DNA from: Hygrocybe punicea
Taxonomy: Eukaryota > Basidiomycota > Agaricomycetes > Agaricales > Hygrophoraceae
Length of the DNA: 64,000 bases
NCBI GenBank assembly: GCA_963556145.1
Contig: OY744472.1
Location: 2,604,001 to 2,668,000, forward strand
Direction of reading: 5' to 3'
Translations under genes and position numbers: made by a program
Notes under the pieces: model-generated
Database searches by the model: none
What the model was told of the DNA's origin: nothing
The model's input: only the letters and a program-made list of their open reading frames with translations
In this document: positions 15,764-25,941 of the stretch, piece by piece
How the letters are laid out: each line of letters begins with the position of its first letter
Position numbering within the stretch: the stretch's first letter is position 1

Positions 15764-17160
15764 ATGTCCCAAATCTACAACAATTTCCTCACCTTCGTCG
15801 AAAGCATCGAACCTGATGTCCGGGCGGACTATGAAGAGGCCATTAACGTGGTCACCGTGTTTCACAGCGACGATCTCGTTACGATGGTAGACGGCAATGA
15901 GGGGATGGCCCAGCAATGGGTAAGCGGCCGCAAGAAAGCGCTGGTGAGTTTCCCGATTGATTACGCATGTCCTAAGATAGCTCATGTTGTCCCACTAGTG
16001 TGCTTATCATGGAATCATCGTGGAACTCTGAGCTGGTGGTATGAGGCCAGTAACGCCACCGCTATGGGCCGACCGCCAATCGTATGCTAACGATGTCGAA
16101 GAGTGGCTGAAAGAAGCGGTGGACCGAGAGAGGCAGGAAAAGGAAGAAGCTAGATGGTGGGCGGATGAGGAAGCGGCTACGCGGGAAGAGGAGGCCAGAC
16201 GGTTGGCAGAGGCAAAGGCACGAGTGGAGGCGGAGAAAAGGCAAAAGGTGGCAGAGGAAAGGTGGGAGTGGCTTAGAATAGAACAGCACGGGCAGCACTG
16301 GACTCAAGAAGCGGACCGGGTTGAAAGAGATGGAGCCGTGTATCGGCGGCAGCTCAGCGAGGAACAGCGAGCTGAAGCAAACACATCAGTCGCGGGTGAA
16401 CCAGGGACTGAGTCGATTCCGGAAGGCAAAGTCGCAGTTGAGCCAGAGGAAGGCCCCGTCGACCCGGCACCAGAGACACCGGCCGATGTAGAAGACATAG
16501 ATATGCCGGGCGTAGAGATCGGAGATTTGGCTGGTACGACGGTGAGTTCCTGTGTCGGTTCATTTGTTCTTTAGTCACTGATCCTGGTAACAGTTCACTG
16601 GGCCGTTTCCCCTACAAGCCTGCATCAACTGCATCAAGGCTCAAGAGGCGTGTCAAGGCGTCACGGGCTACGTGTGCGAACGATGCCGGAGGCTGAAGAA
16701 AAGATGTACTAACGCTACACACCGGACGGGCAGGGGTCAGCGCAAGGTGGATACCGGAAAGGGCAAAGAGGTCACGGTCAGCACAAGGAAGCCATTGTCG
16801 TTCACGACAAAGCCGATCCGCAGTAGGCCGGCCCGGGCCTCAACGAGCAAACCACGGGTCAAGGATGTGGAATTGGTTGAGGACGATGACGAAGACGAGG
16901 AAGAGTCGGAGGAAGAGCGGCTGACGAAAAGGCTTAGGGTGGCCTCGGCGGCAATCCCGTTTGTCCTGATGATGGAGAATTACGAGCAGGTGTCAGCGCG
17001 GCTGGCAGTCCTTACAGAGGAGCTGGGAGCCCTGGGCACCAATGTCAACCGTCACCTCATCCACTTCGGTCAAGAGTTCCAGCGGCTCCGCGTCAATCTC
17101 GAATGGTCGACCTCAAGGTTGGCGATGTTGAGGCGGGACTACGAGACCGGCCGCCTGTAA
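15764..17160 (+). pseudogene. Antisense coiled-coil / Zn2Cys6-type gene of gypsy A (one nonsense codon)
   Basis: Function unknown. It lies between the pol stop and the 3' LTR of gypsy A, opposite in direction to gag-pol. Exons are 15764-15943, 15999-16541 and 16594-17160 with GT/AG introns; phases agree, giving about 429 codons. The protein has a helical N-terminus (MSQIYNNFLTFVESIEPD), a long charged coiled coil (EEWLKEAVDRERQEKEEAR and on), an acidic linker, then a cysteine cluster CINCIKAQEACQ...CERCRRLKKRC with spacing C-x2-C-x6-C-x7-C-x2-C-x6-C. This fits the Gal4-type Zn2Cys6 pattern. A basic stretch, an EDDDEDEEESEEE run and a C-terminal helix follow. TGA at 16029-16031 breaks exon 2 and would be CGA before deamination. 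The gene in gypsy B (20417-21693) has the same layout. It may be a DNA-binding accessory protein; that is inference. Confidence 0.72.
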
Positions 17161-17363
17161 ATAGAGAAAAAAATAATGATCCCGTGTATATATAAAAAAA
17201 TATATCGTGTACATAAAAGACGTATCAGCTTGTTCACCCAGCTAAGGAAAGCCGATCGGCTCCCGAAGACATAGGACTATTCACATCATTCGTCATATCA
17301 TTAGAAAACTGAGAGGAACTAAATAAAATAGGGGTATAGCGTGGACAGATATAAAGGAAATGC

Positions 17364-17762
17364 TTAATTGTCGTCGGGTGAGGAGTCTATGGAGGGCGGG
17401 TACGTCGGATCATCAAAATCATTTGAATCGGCCAGTAGACCCAGTCATTTTGGTTAACCCAATTGCAGTTAGAGCTGCGATTGGGTTAACCAAAACGACT
17501 GGGTCTACTGAATCGGCATCGTCGGCATCGGGATATTGTAAGAAATCGTCCAACGGTATCGATATTTTCGAGCAGGCGTGGTAGGGTATGACTCGGAAAG
17601 CGGCAAATTGAAATCTAGAAACCCCACCGTCGAGTTCGGCTAGTATGTAGGATCCGCCTTCTGTTTTCCTAACGACAACCATGGGTCCAAAGTACTGCGG
17701 TTTTGCTTTACGATCGAGAGACATTTCAATACGTGAATTTCAGGCGAGAACGAGGTTACCGG
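17364..17762 (-). pseudogene. Gypsy A pol, integrase C-terminal end
   Basis: Continues the integrase after the gypsy B insertion. Removing gypsy B joins DFEPG (ending 45305) to NLVLA (from 17762). The stretch RKAKPQYFGPMVVVRKTEGGSYILAELDG is the chromodomain-adjacent SH3-like C-terminal domain seen at the end of fungal gypsy integrases. It is followed by an acidic tail and TAA at 17366-17364. The 78 bp MITE interrupts the tail; without it the frame reads PDADDADSNDFDDP. Confidence 0.85.
17433..17510. mobile_element. 78 bp palindromic MITE, same termini as giant foldback F2
   Basis: Almost two inverted arms and nothing else: CAGTAGACCCAGTC...GGTTAACCCAATTGCAG, a short spacer, and the inverted copy. 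A 7 bp target duplication AATCGGC lies at 17426-17432 and 17511-17517. Its ends match those of F2 (37518-43649), which also has a 7 bp duplication. It must be mobilised by a transposase from elsewhere. Confidence 0.9.
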
Positions 17763-20272
17763 TGATACGGTTTCCACGTCTATGACCCCGGATAAAGAGA
17801 TAATAAATGATGAAAAATGTCGCAAAGGTGCGAACGAGACTTGGGGACACTCCCAACAATAACGCAATAGTGCGCGATAATATGCGCGATAAAATAAACA
17901 AACGCGAAGAGTCGCAAGACAACGTGATGTCGCAACGCAGTGATAAACAAGGATCGGAAGGCTTAGCTGGGTGTCCTAGATGACAGCGTGATACGCGGTG
18001 ATGACGCGACGAGACGGAGGTTCTGCGCTACGACTTAGGTCACGATAGCGGAGAGTACGCGATGAGGAGAGACGCAGATTCGAGTGAGAATGACTAGATC
18101 CTTTTAAAACTTAAGCCGCAAACTAGTGGAGAGGGGAGAACTGGGTTCTTCTTCGCAAATTTTCTACTACAGGACACTTTTTATATTCTAAAGGGATAGG
18201 GGGAAAGGGTGGATGAGTGAAATAGAAATGCAGCGAAATATCGCATGAAAGCGACAAAACGGGAACGGAATAGCGAAGGATTTGAAATAACAGCGAATAT
18301 CACATGAAAGTCGGCGAAAAGACAAAGATAAACCAGATGAATTACATTTCTGGTATCGGACTCGGCGTCCGAACGTGTAGGACGTGTTTAACAGTCGTGT
18401 GTCAGCGTTTTAAGACCGGGTCGCGCGGTTAAGATACAGCGAAGATGTCGCAGTCACGTGCGCGTCGATCGGCGTAAGTCGCGCAAGTTGCGGGCGGCGC
18501 ACTGATGTTTTGCATGTACGCGGGTGTTACGTTTCCAACTCCGCTTCCAACCCCGATGCCCATTCCAATACCTACCATGACGATTCTGCACTGCACACCT
18601 TCCTTTTTTCATTTCATTTTGTCCTTTGTATTCTTTTCAACGTCATTGTTTCTTCATTTGGACATCCTTGTATTTTCTTGTCCTTGTTCTCTTTTCTTCT
18701 AGAACAATCCAGACCGACCATGGACACATCCCCACGTTACCTTGCTGTACCCGAATAGTCTCCTTGCCGACGGACATCATCGCTATTGTCTTTTACCTCG
18801 CCCTGACATATTGTTGACTTCATCCCATGACAAACCGATTCACAATGGCTGTACTCCCGACACAGCTAATTACCGTAATCATCATTAGCAGCATCGCCAT
18901 CACCTTCCTCATCGGTTTTTACCTTGTTATGATCTATCTTTGGCATCGGTACCGAAACCCCTCTGTCATCGATACTTCCGACTTCCACCTCGACAATATC
19001 TCACCACGTAATTGACAATTGCCATTCCCGGATATATGGTTTCCACTTTCGTATTCCGTGCTTACCATTATCCTCCCTGACAATCCGACGACATTCCTCA
19101 CCTGCACGCATGCCCTGGACAATCCTCAATCACGGGACATTTCACTGTTCTCTCTAATCCGACCATTGCCGAAGCACATTCTTTTGGACTTCGACCACAG
19201 ACCATACGACTTCCCAAACAGTGAACCAACCCCTATCGCATATTGTTCGCACGACACCGCTTCAATGCAGTACCCGACGACTTGTTCCCACAGCTTGTCA
19301 CTCGTGCCATGACTCGAAACCTGGACCCACATTCATTTAACCTTTTCCATCTATAACCTTGATATCTCCCACACTCGTTTACAATGATACCCTTTCTTGG
19401 ACGAATACCGACATCAAGTGGACCTTCTTGTTCCACAAACAGGACAAGACATCGCTCCTCGATACGTCATCAACACAGACATCATCATCCGGTACAGCTT
19501 GTGCTGTTCACATGTCTGACCTCGACTAGCCCACTGTCCTAGTTGGTTTTTTCCTTTATACATTCCTTCATTTTCTTTCATACCAACCTTGCCGCTACAT
19601 CCACACCACCTCAAGACACTCTCATCACCAACCCCACACTGGACAATACCCATCTTCGACCCGACCGTGCAACGCACTTGCCAGACTGCGCACTTGCCTG
19701 TTACAGCAAGTGTAGACCCCGAATAGGCAATTCTGCACATCACATGATCCGATGACAAATCATCCGAGTCATCCGGACCCCCTCTATTCCTCAATGACAC
19801 CCGGGCCTCCAGTTGGATCGTGAGAACATCGACATGAGGACGCCTCATGTACGCCTCATGGTGAACACATGGTGTAGTTGGACATGTTGTAGCTTCATGG
19901 TTGGATTCCCATTTACCTCCCCTCAAGTCCATTCACTATATCTACTGTCCTTGTTGTTGGTTCGGACTTTTTCTTCTTTTCCTTTCCTTACGTTTAGTCT
20001 GGTTCTTGGGGCAGACCCCCTTATCTTGGGTAACCCCCACGGCTCGCAATGACATTGTACCATGAACCCCCCCTCTTAGCAGTGTTGTCTTAGTAGTAAG
20101 CAACAATGAAAACTGCTTCTCTCTCCTCTGGAATCCGATCCCCAGTTAAGTTGATTGTTGCCGGAGCCCGCTGCAGAAGCAATCCGTAACAGCGGGACTG
20201 TGGAAGAGTCGTAGGGAAAGTAGAATTGACCATATGAGAGATTCCATGCCCAAAGGGAGAGACTGCATATCA
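17763..20272 (-). repeat. 3' LTR of gypsy B, interrupted
   Basis: TGATACGG...GCATATCA; it aligns along its length with 44467-45304. The 1667 bp element 18525-20191 plus its 5 bp duplication is inserted in it. Without that the LTR is 838 bp, exactly the length of the other copy. Confidence 0.93.
18525..20191. mobile_element. 1667 bp LTR-like element, copy 1 (solo LTR candidate)
   Basis: Starts TGTTACGTTTCC and ends ATCCGTAACA, so TG/CA ends with a 6-nt inverted repeat. It is flanked by a 5 bp target duplication GCGGG (18520-18524 and 20192-20196). The empty site is visible in the other gypsy B LTR at about 45228. A near-identical copy in the opposite orientation is at 58627-60294. It has no pol-like coding sequence. 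Size, ends and duplication suggest a solo LTR of a large retrotransposon; a non-autonomous element is the alternative. Confidence 0.82.
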
Positions 20273-20310
20273 TTTTTCCTCCTCACTGAAATCTTGACTG
20301 TCCTCAGTCA
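20273..20310 (-). promoter_or_regulatory. 3' polypurine tract of gypsy B with upstream hairpin
   Basis: On the minus strand GTGAGGAGGAAAAA abuts the 3' LTR, the expected start of plus-strand DNA synthesis. Directly upstream is a stem-loop TGACTGAGGACAGTCA (20310-20295). The same hairpin plus purine tract occurs inside pol at 31070-31104. Confidence 0.8.
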
Positions 20311-20416
20311 ATCGCGTGGGCCGTGGGAAAGTCACGTGCGAGTCTGACTTATAAACAGAAGCGACGCGTCGATATTTGCTAACCTTCGTCTTCGATCTTC
20401 ACCACCAATCCGTACG

Positions 20417-21693
20417 ATGACACACCCGATGGCCGAATTCATCGCCGCTGCCTTTGAGGCCCTCAAGATGCATACGGATGCGAAACCAGCGGAGGGTGCT
20501 TCCGGGGAACAGTGGATCGCGTGGGGACAGGATTTCGAAGAACTCCTGGTAAGTCATCGCAATTGCGCTAACCTTTTCGCTGACTACCTTTGATCAACAG
20601 TACAATTATCTCGAGTTTGAACGAACAACCGGGCCGATAGAGAGTAGCGAGGAAGTCGAGGAGATGCGGAGGGACGCCGTGGCGGCGTTGGACTTCATCG
20701 AGGACGAGCAGGCGTTGCAATGGGGCGGGGAGATTTTGCTCCCGAGGTTGCATGCCAAGGCAAAGAAAGCTCGAGAAGACGCGAGGAAGGCAAAGGAGCA
20801 AGCCGAGGCGGAGCAAAAAGCGCACGAGGCGCACGAAGCCGAGCAGAAGAAGATTCGCGAGGCTGAGATCGAGCGGACCAGGTTGGTGAAGGAGGCTGCA
20901 GACAGAGCTGCGGAGCAAAAGGAACGCGCCAAGGTCCTATATGCGCGGTTCCTGCGCAAAGAGATCACACGGGATGAAATGGCGAGGTTGATGATGGGGT
21001 CGAACAAGGGGGACGGGGGTAGCGAGACGGAAGCGGGCTCGCAGGGGGAAGAGGAGATAGGATTCGAAACGGAATACGAAGGGCAGGGGGGGCCATCAAA
21101 AAAGCGCAGGAGGGTCGGTCCCGGGAAGGACCTTCGTGATGTCCAAGGCAAGGTAAGTAACTAGTCAAACTTTACCATTCATCTGTACTCATGAAAACTT
21201 CGTAGTGCGATCGTTGCCGCGCAGCGAGGGCGGCCAACGTCGTTTGCGAGTTCGACGAGCAGGACCCGCGGTGCAGGAGGTGCCGCGACGCGAAGCAAGG
21301 ATGCTATTGGAACGGGGTGAACCGGATGGGGCAGAGGAAACGCAGGCGGAGCACGCCGAGGAAGCTGGTTTCCAGCAAAGGTCGTGCGGACAAGGGAAAG
21401 GCGCGGGTGGATAAGGGGAATGAGAGGGAGAGAAACCAGCCGCCCCCCCGAGGTAAGTCGCTAAAACAACAGGGTATCGAACGCGCTGACTGACCATCAT
21501 AGCCTATATTGGTACCTGTCCGCCACGAAGTGTGCGGGTCATGGACATGGAAGCGCGGAAACGCGTGTTACGGGAAGAGATCGTGGTGATCGAAGAACGG
21601 GTCGTGGTGTGGGTGAGAGCGCAAACCGAAATGAGGTGGGAGCTGGCGCAGCTGGAGGACGAGGAGGAGGAGTACGGCGAATATGAGGAGTAA
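20417..21693 (+). CDS. Antisense coiled-coil / Zn2Cys6-like protein gene of gypsy B (intact)
   Basis: Unrecognised protein of 373 residues, encoded antisense to gag-pol between the pol stop and the 3' LTR. Exons are 20417-20548, 20601-21152, 21206-21452 and 21503-21693; all introns are GTAAGT...AG and all phases agree, with no stop or frameshift. A TATA-like TTATAAAC lies at about 20348-20355, 65 nt before the start. Layout: N-terminal domain (MTHPMAEFIAAAFEALK), long charged coiled coil (KAKKAREDARKAKEQAEAEQ and on), acidic linker, a KKRRRV basic patch like a nuclear signal, then cysteines CDRCRAARAANVVCEF...CRRCRDAKQGC (C-x2-C-x9-C-x8-C-x2-C-x6-C), a second basic stretch and an acidic C-terminal helix. 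The cluster resembles fungal Zn2Cys6 domains with a longer second gap. It survives intact while gag-pol around it is dead. Role is inferred only: nuclear, nucleic-acid binding. Confidence 0.78.
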
Positions 21694-22017
21694 ATGGGAG
21701 AAGGTGCGAAAACGCGCGCGCGCCATCTGTGTTATATATGTAAAACCTTTTTAGCTGTTTTCATATATGTATTATAATAATTTGTCTGCTCTCAAATCGA
21801 AAAAAAAGTCACAGGAAGCAGAAGAAGCGGAAGAAACAAATATAAACTTATCTAGGGGAAAGGCTCAGTAGATCATCATCGCTGTAAAACCCCGCAAAGA
21901 CCAAGTCTTGCACGACAAAAGTCTCGCTTTTATCGCGACTTGAATCTCGTGCTACAATAAAAGAAAAAACAAGGTATAAGCGATAAGTGTAAAAATGAGA
22001 GAAGCAAAGAAATTCAG
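21694..22017. other. Spacer between antisense gene and pol 3' end of gypsy B
   Basis: 324 bp, AT-rich, between two convergent stop codons. It contains runs such as TATATATGTA near 21735 and an A-run near 21800. It probably holds the 3' UTR and polyadenylation signals of the antisense transcript. No ORF supported. Confidence 0.5.
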
Positions 22018-22836
22018 TCAATCGTCGTCGACATCAGAACCGGGTTCCTGTGCTTCAGGAGGTTGATCGTCGTCGGAAGTGTTTTCGAGTTCGTTTAGTC
22101 ATTGCGTGGGAATATCGAGGAAGTGCGGCGGGAGTGAGATTGAACTGTGAGCAAAATAGGGGACTACTTGAAACGCTGCAATTGGTCGGTGAAAGACAGA
22201 TCCATCAAGTTCGCAGAGAATGTAAGCGCCGCCAAAGTTGCGCGAAATAACAATGAGGGGACCAAGATACCACGGGCGCATTTTCCGGTTTAGCGCTTTC
22301 TCTATCTGTGTGTTGCGAATGAGTACTAAGTCACCGCTTTTGAAATCGAAGTTGTGAATCGTCTTCGCGTGTTGCTTTTCGAAACGTTGTGCTGCTTTCC
22401 GGCGAGCATCGTAAACTTGCGAGTATATGCGATTAATATTGTCGCTACGTTTTTGGAGTGCGATCGTGCCTCGCGCAATCAGGTCTGTACAGGATAGGAC
22501 TGAATCCGGCGGGGGTTGAAGGTATGTTGCTTCTACGATGTCGAGTGGTAATAGGGGATGAGCGCCAGTCGCTGCGAAGTAAGGTGAGCAGCCCATTCGT
22601 CGTCGGATAGTGATACGTTCGGCCCAAAATACCGAGTACGTCACATTGGCCCATCTAAACTGGTCGCCGTCTGCAGCTTTGAAGAGAGATTGTCGAACGT
22701 CGTAGTGCGGTCATTCCACAAGACCGTTTGCGCGGGAATTGTAGCCGGAGATGCGAATGTGGTTAACGCGGTATCGCTTCGAAAGATAAGTGAGAGATTT
22801 GATGAGCGCGGGTCCGTTGTCTGTAACGATTTCGCG
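22018..22836 (-). pseudogene. Gypsy B pol, integrase core end and C-terminal domain
   Basis: Continues the integrase after foldback F1. Removal of F1 joins FEDILCRWGSL (from 30464) to REIVTDNG here. The DDE motif residue in VTDNG, the YNS-A-NG-VER glutamate region and the C-terminal KMRPWYLGPLIVISRNFGGAYILCELDG domain are visible. TGA at 22101-22099 interrupts the acidic tail and would be CGA before a C to T change. The true end is TGA 22020-22018. A frameshift is also present near 22650-22700 where two ORFs meet. Confidence 0.82.
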
Positions 22837-22924
22837 GAGAGAACCACCAGATTCAGCAAGATATTACCAACTCACTTGGGATGCCTGAAAATGAGATCAC
22901 CCAACTGGCTTGGGGATAGCTGAA

Positions 22925-23720
22925 TCAGGCTGAGATATATCCTGGCCCAACTGAGATGGTCCAGGCTGATGTTCCCAGGATATATCCTGGCCCAACTGAG
23001 ATGTCCAGGCTGGTGTTCCCAGGATATATCCTGGCCAAACTGACATGGTCCAGGCTGGTGTTCCCAGGATATATCCTGGCCAAACTGACATGGTCCAGGC
23101 TGGTGTTCCCAGGATATATCCTGGCCCAACTAACATGGTCCAGGCTGATGTTCCCAGGATATATCCTGGCCCAACTCACATGGTCCAGGCTGATGTTCCC
23201 AGGATATATCCTGGCCCAACTCACATGGTCCAGGCTGGTGTTCCTGGGATATATCCTGGCCCAACTAACATGGTCCAGGCTGATGTTCCCAGGATATATC
23301 CTGGCCCAACTGAGATGGTCCAGGCTGGTGTTTTCAGGATATCTCCTGGCCCAACTAACATGGTCCAGGCTGGTGTTCCCAGGATATATCCTGGCCCAAC
23401 TAACATGGTCCAGGCTGATGTTCCCAGGATATATCCTGGCCCAACTCACATGGTCCAGGCTGATGTTCCCAGGATATATCCTGGCCCAACTGAGATGGTC
23501 CAGGCTGGTGTTTTCAGGATATCTCCTGGCCCAACTCACATGGTCCAGGCTGATGTTCCCAGGATATATCAGGACCTGGCCCAACGGAGATGGTCCAGGC
23601 TGATGTTCTCAGGATATATCCTGCACCAATTGAGATGGTCTAGGCTGGTGCTATCAAGTTATATTCCGGCCCAGCTGGGATGGTCCAGGCCAATCTTGTC
23701 ACGATATATCCTGGGCCACA
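22925..23720. repeat. 45-bp minisatellite, left arm of F1
   Basis: About 17 tandem units. Each begins with the perfect 16-bp palindrome CCAGGATATATCCTGG, then CCCAACTGAGATGG (variants TAACA, CACA, AGACA) and TCCAGGCTGATGTTC. As 45 is a multiple of three, several frames on both strands stay open with 15-residue repeats; I do not regard these as genes. Confidence 0.93.
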
Positions 23721-25003
23721 AAAAACTGCAAGACCACCATCTTTGTAGTCAATTGTGGGGTCATGTGCCAAGCCAGCACATTTCAGATCAAAGCAAATTT
23801 CTCCATTGCTTTGACACACATATCAATTCACAATAATGATCCTATGACAAGATTTCCTTCATGTTTGAATTTTAATTTGAAATTAATGGTATCAAATGTG
23901 CATAATTGTTGTTTGTTGACCTTCTAAGCTTTGAGTACAAGTTGAAAGCAGAAGTCTTGCACTCCATCACATCAATGTAGAATTGATCAAGAACCAGAAA
24001 TGTATATGCAGTAGTGGTTAGGGTTATGATGTTGCTGGAAAGAGTTGGATGTTCAAAGCTGTATGTCATGAGGAGCTGTAGTTGAGCATTGGCACCAATC
24101 AACATTCCATTGATAAATTGCAGAGGTCTCCACAAAATAGATGTTCTCCTAGTTGGAGAAACATTATCCACATCTTCTTCTGCCATTACATAGTCAGCTT
24201 CATCAGCCTGCACATCCTTGGCTTCTACATCCTCCTAGGATTGTGATGTTCAGTGTTGGGGGTACAGATTTCCATCATGCCCAAGATTTATCATGAGTCC
24301 CAACTCTCCCAGATCAGCAAGATCAAAAAATTGGCCAGTCCAATATTGGATTTTATGACAGGGATTGTCTTGGTATACCTGAAGACAACAATCTTTGAAG
24401 CAGTCATTGACCAAGCTAACAATCAAGACACTTCTGATACTTGATGCATGAGCTCTTTACTGGTGGAGCTTAACTCTATCAGTTTGGCCAAGTACATCTG
24501 TTCTTCCATTCTTGAAGATAATCATTCTGACTGTTATTTTGATTCAATAGAATTTAATTCGAACATGTAACAGAAATTGAATATACCTTTCCTTTTGAAG
24601 TTTGTAAAGCTTGAGGTTCTTCTGGCTCTTCTTCTGGTATATATATCTGTTCTATAATAATTGGTTGTGATTATTCTCTTGTAGAGAGGAGAATTTCAGT
24701 TTCTTTTTGGCTAATATTGACTTCACCTCTAGAAGTGGTCTTTTTGACATATACTGTCTCAACCATTGTTCCTTTGTGTCTTTTGAACTTGTTTTTTGGC
24801 ATGGAAAAAAGTGATGATGATGATGCAAGTTAGTTAAGATTCAAACACACAACCAGGAATTGTCAGTGATGCTCCATGGTCCACTTGGTAGTGTAGCAGT
24901 CCACTGTCTGGATCAGATTGAGTGTGAAGAAACACAATAATGCATTTGAAATCATGCCTTTATTCATATCAGCAGAAAAGCTGACAGGATTGATTTTTAA
25001 AAC
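23721..25003. other. F1 interior, AT-rich, no resolved gene
   Basis: Contains a 113-codon minus-strand ORF (24213-23872, MQADEADYVMAEEDVDNVSPTRR) and possible downstream exons of the zinc-finger gene. The exon at 25753-25004 ends at a good donor (CAA|GTAAGTTTT on the minus strand), which suggests that coding continues here, but I could not define the exons. Confidence 0.4.
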
Positions 25004-25753
25004 TTACTTGAGCAAGGCCAATAATACTTTCTGAACTTTTCTCTCTTGAGCTCCAATAGAAGCAGAGCTGGATGGATCAAAAGAGAAGTCAATGTCAAAA
25101 TATTTCAGAAGCTGGTCCTTCTGCTCTGGAAAATAAGCATGAAGATGATGGTATACCATAAATGCTGGATCTCCCCCTTCTGGAATATCAGCCAAGCGGA
25201 AATTGAGAATAGCAATTGATGAAGTATGAACAGAACACCATGCTCCCTGAATGACAAGATTCCCCAGCTCTGCTTGAGTTCCATTCCAAATCTCTTCCCC
25301 CATAACAATCCCCTCAAAAGAAGCCAGTTGAAGGATACATGCTTTACATTTTTTACTTACTGTGTATGGTGTTGGTATTTTGTTCTTCATTTGCTGGTCA
25401 TATTTTACATGGCATTTAGGGCAAATAAAAAAGGTATCCTTCTTCAAAATAAATCCAGAGCTTACAGAAAGTGTGATACAATTGTCCCTGCCAAGGACCC
25501 TTGGGCAATAGGCACAGCAAAATACTTCACCACCATTGCCACAAGAGCAACACCACTGGAAAAGGCAATTAGTACAGGAATTACTGCCTATAATATTTGA
25601 TGGCTCCTTATCTCCCCTAGGTTGCAGTGGGAAGGGCTGCACTGGCAGACTGGCTATTTGGGGAACAGCTTGGTCATCCTCTGATTCGTTGAAAGGGAAC
25701 TTAAGTCTTATTATTGCTGAGGTCCATTGTGAGTTGAAATTGAAGCAGTGCAA
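25004..25753 (-). CDS. PHD-like zinc-finger protein carried by F1 (partial, exon boundaries uncertain)
   Basis: Unrecognised gene with a 249-residue open stretch. Its central part resembles a PHD finger: SCTNCLFQWCCSCGNGGEVFCCAYCPRVLG followed by a paired FICPKCH, with CKAC further on. The cysteine pattern C-x2-C, GGEVFCC-x2-CPR fits PHD fingers, which read histone tails. Around it are an acidic ESEDD stretch upstream and a compact hydrophobic region (GAWCSVHTSSIAILNFRLADI) downstream. The 3' end coincides with a strong splice donor. It could be transposon-encoded or a captured host gene. No transposase signature is in this exon. Confidence 0.55.
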   Translation of the reverse strand: MHCFNFNSQWTSAIIRLKFPFNESEDDQAVPQIASLPVQPFPLQPRGDKEPSNIIGSNSCTNCLFQWCCSCGNGGEVFCCAYCPRVLGRDNCITLSVSSGFILKKDTFFICPKCHVKYDQQMKNKIPTPYTVSKKCKACILQLASFEGIVMGEEIWNGTQAELGNLVIQGAWCSVHTSSIAILNFRLADIPEGGDPAFMVYHHLHAYFPEQKDQLLKYFDIDFSFDPSSSASIGAQERKVQKVLLALLK

Positions 25754-25941
25754 TGGCTTTCTTGCTTGCAGTAGTAGCTGTGGTGATAGGCATTGCAGTA
25801 GACAGAGTCAAAAAGTGAGTGAGAGAAGTGAATTTGGAGTTGCAGAACAATGACAGGTTTGCAATGAGGTGGCCTCCAATGGACCACCCAAATTTCAACA
25901 ACTCCACTCATTCATTCTCATTTACCTCCACCTTCCTAGTT

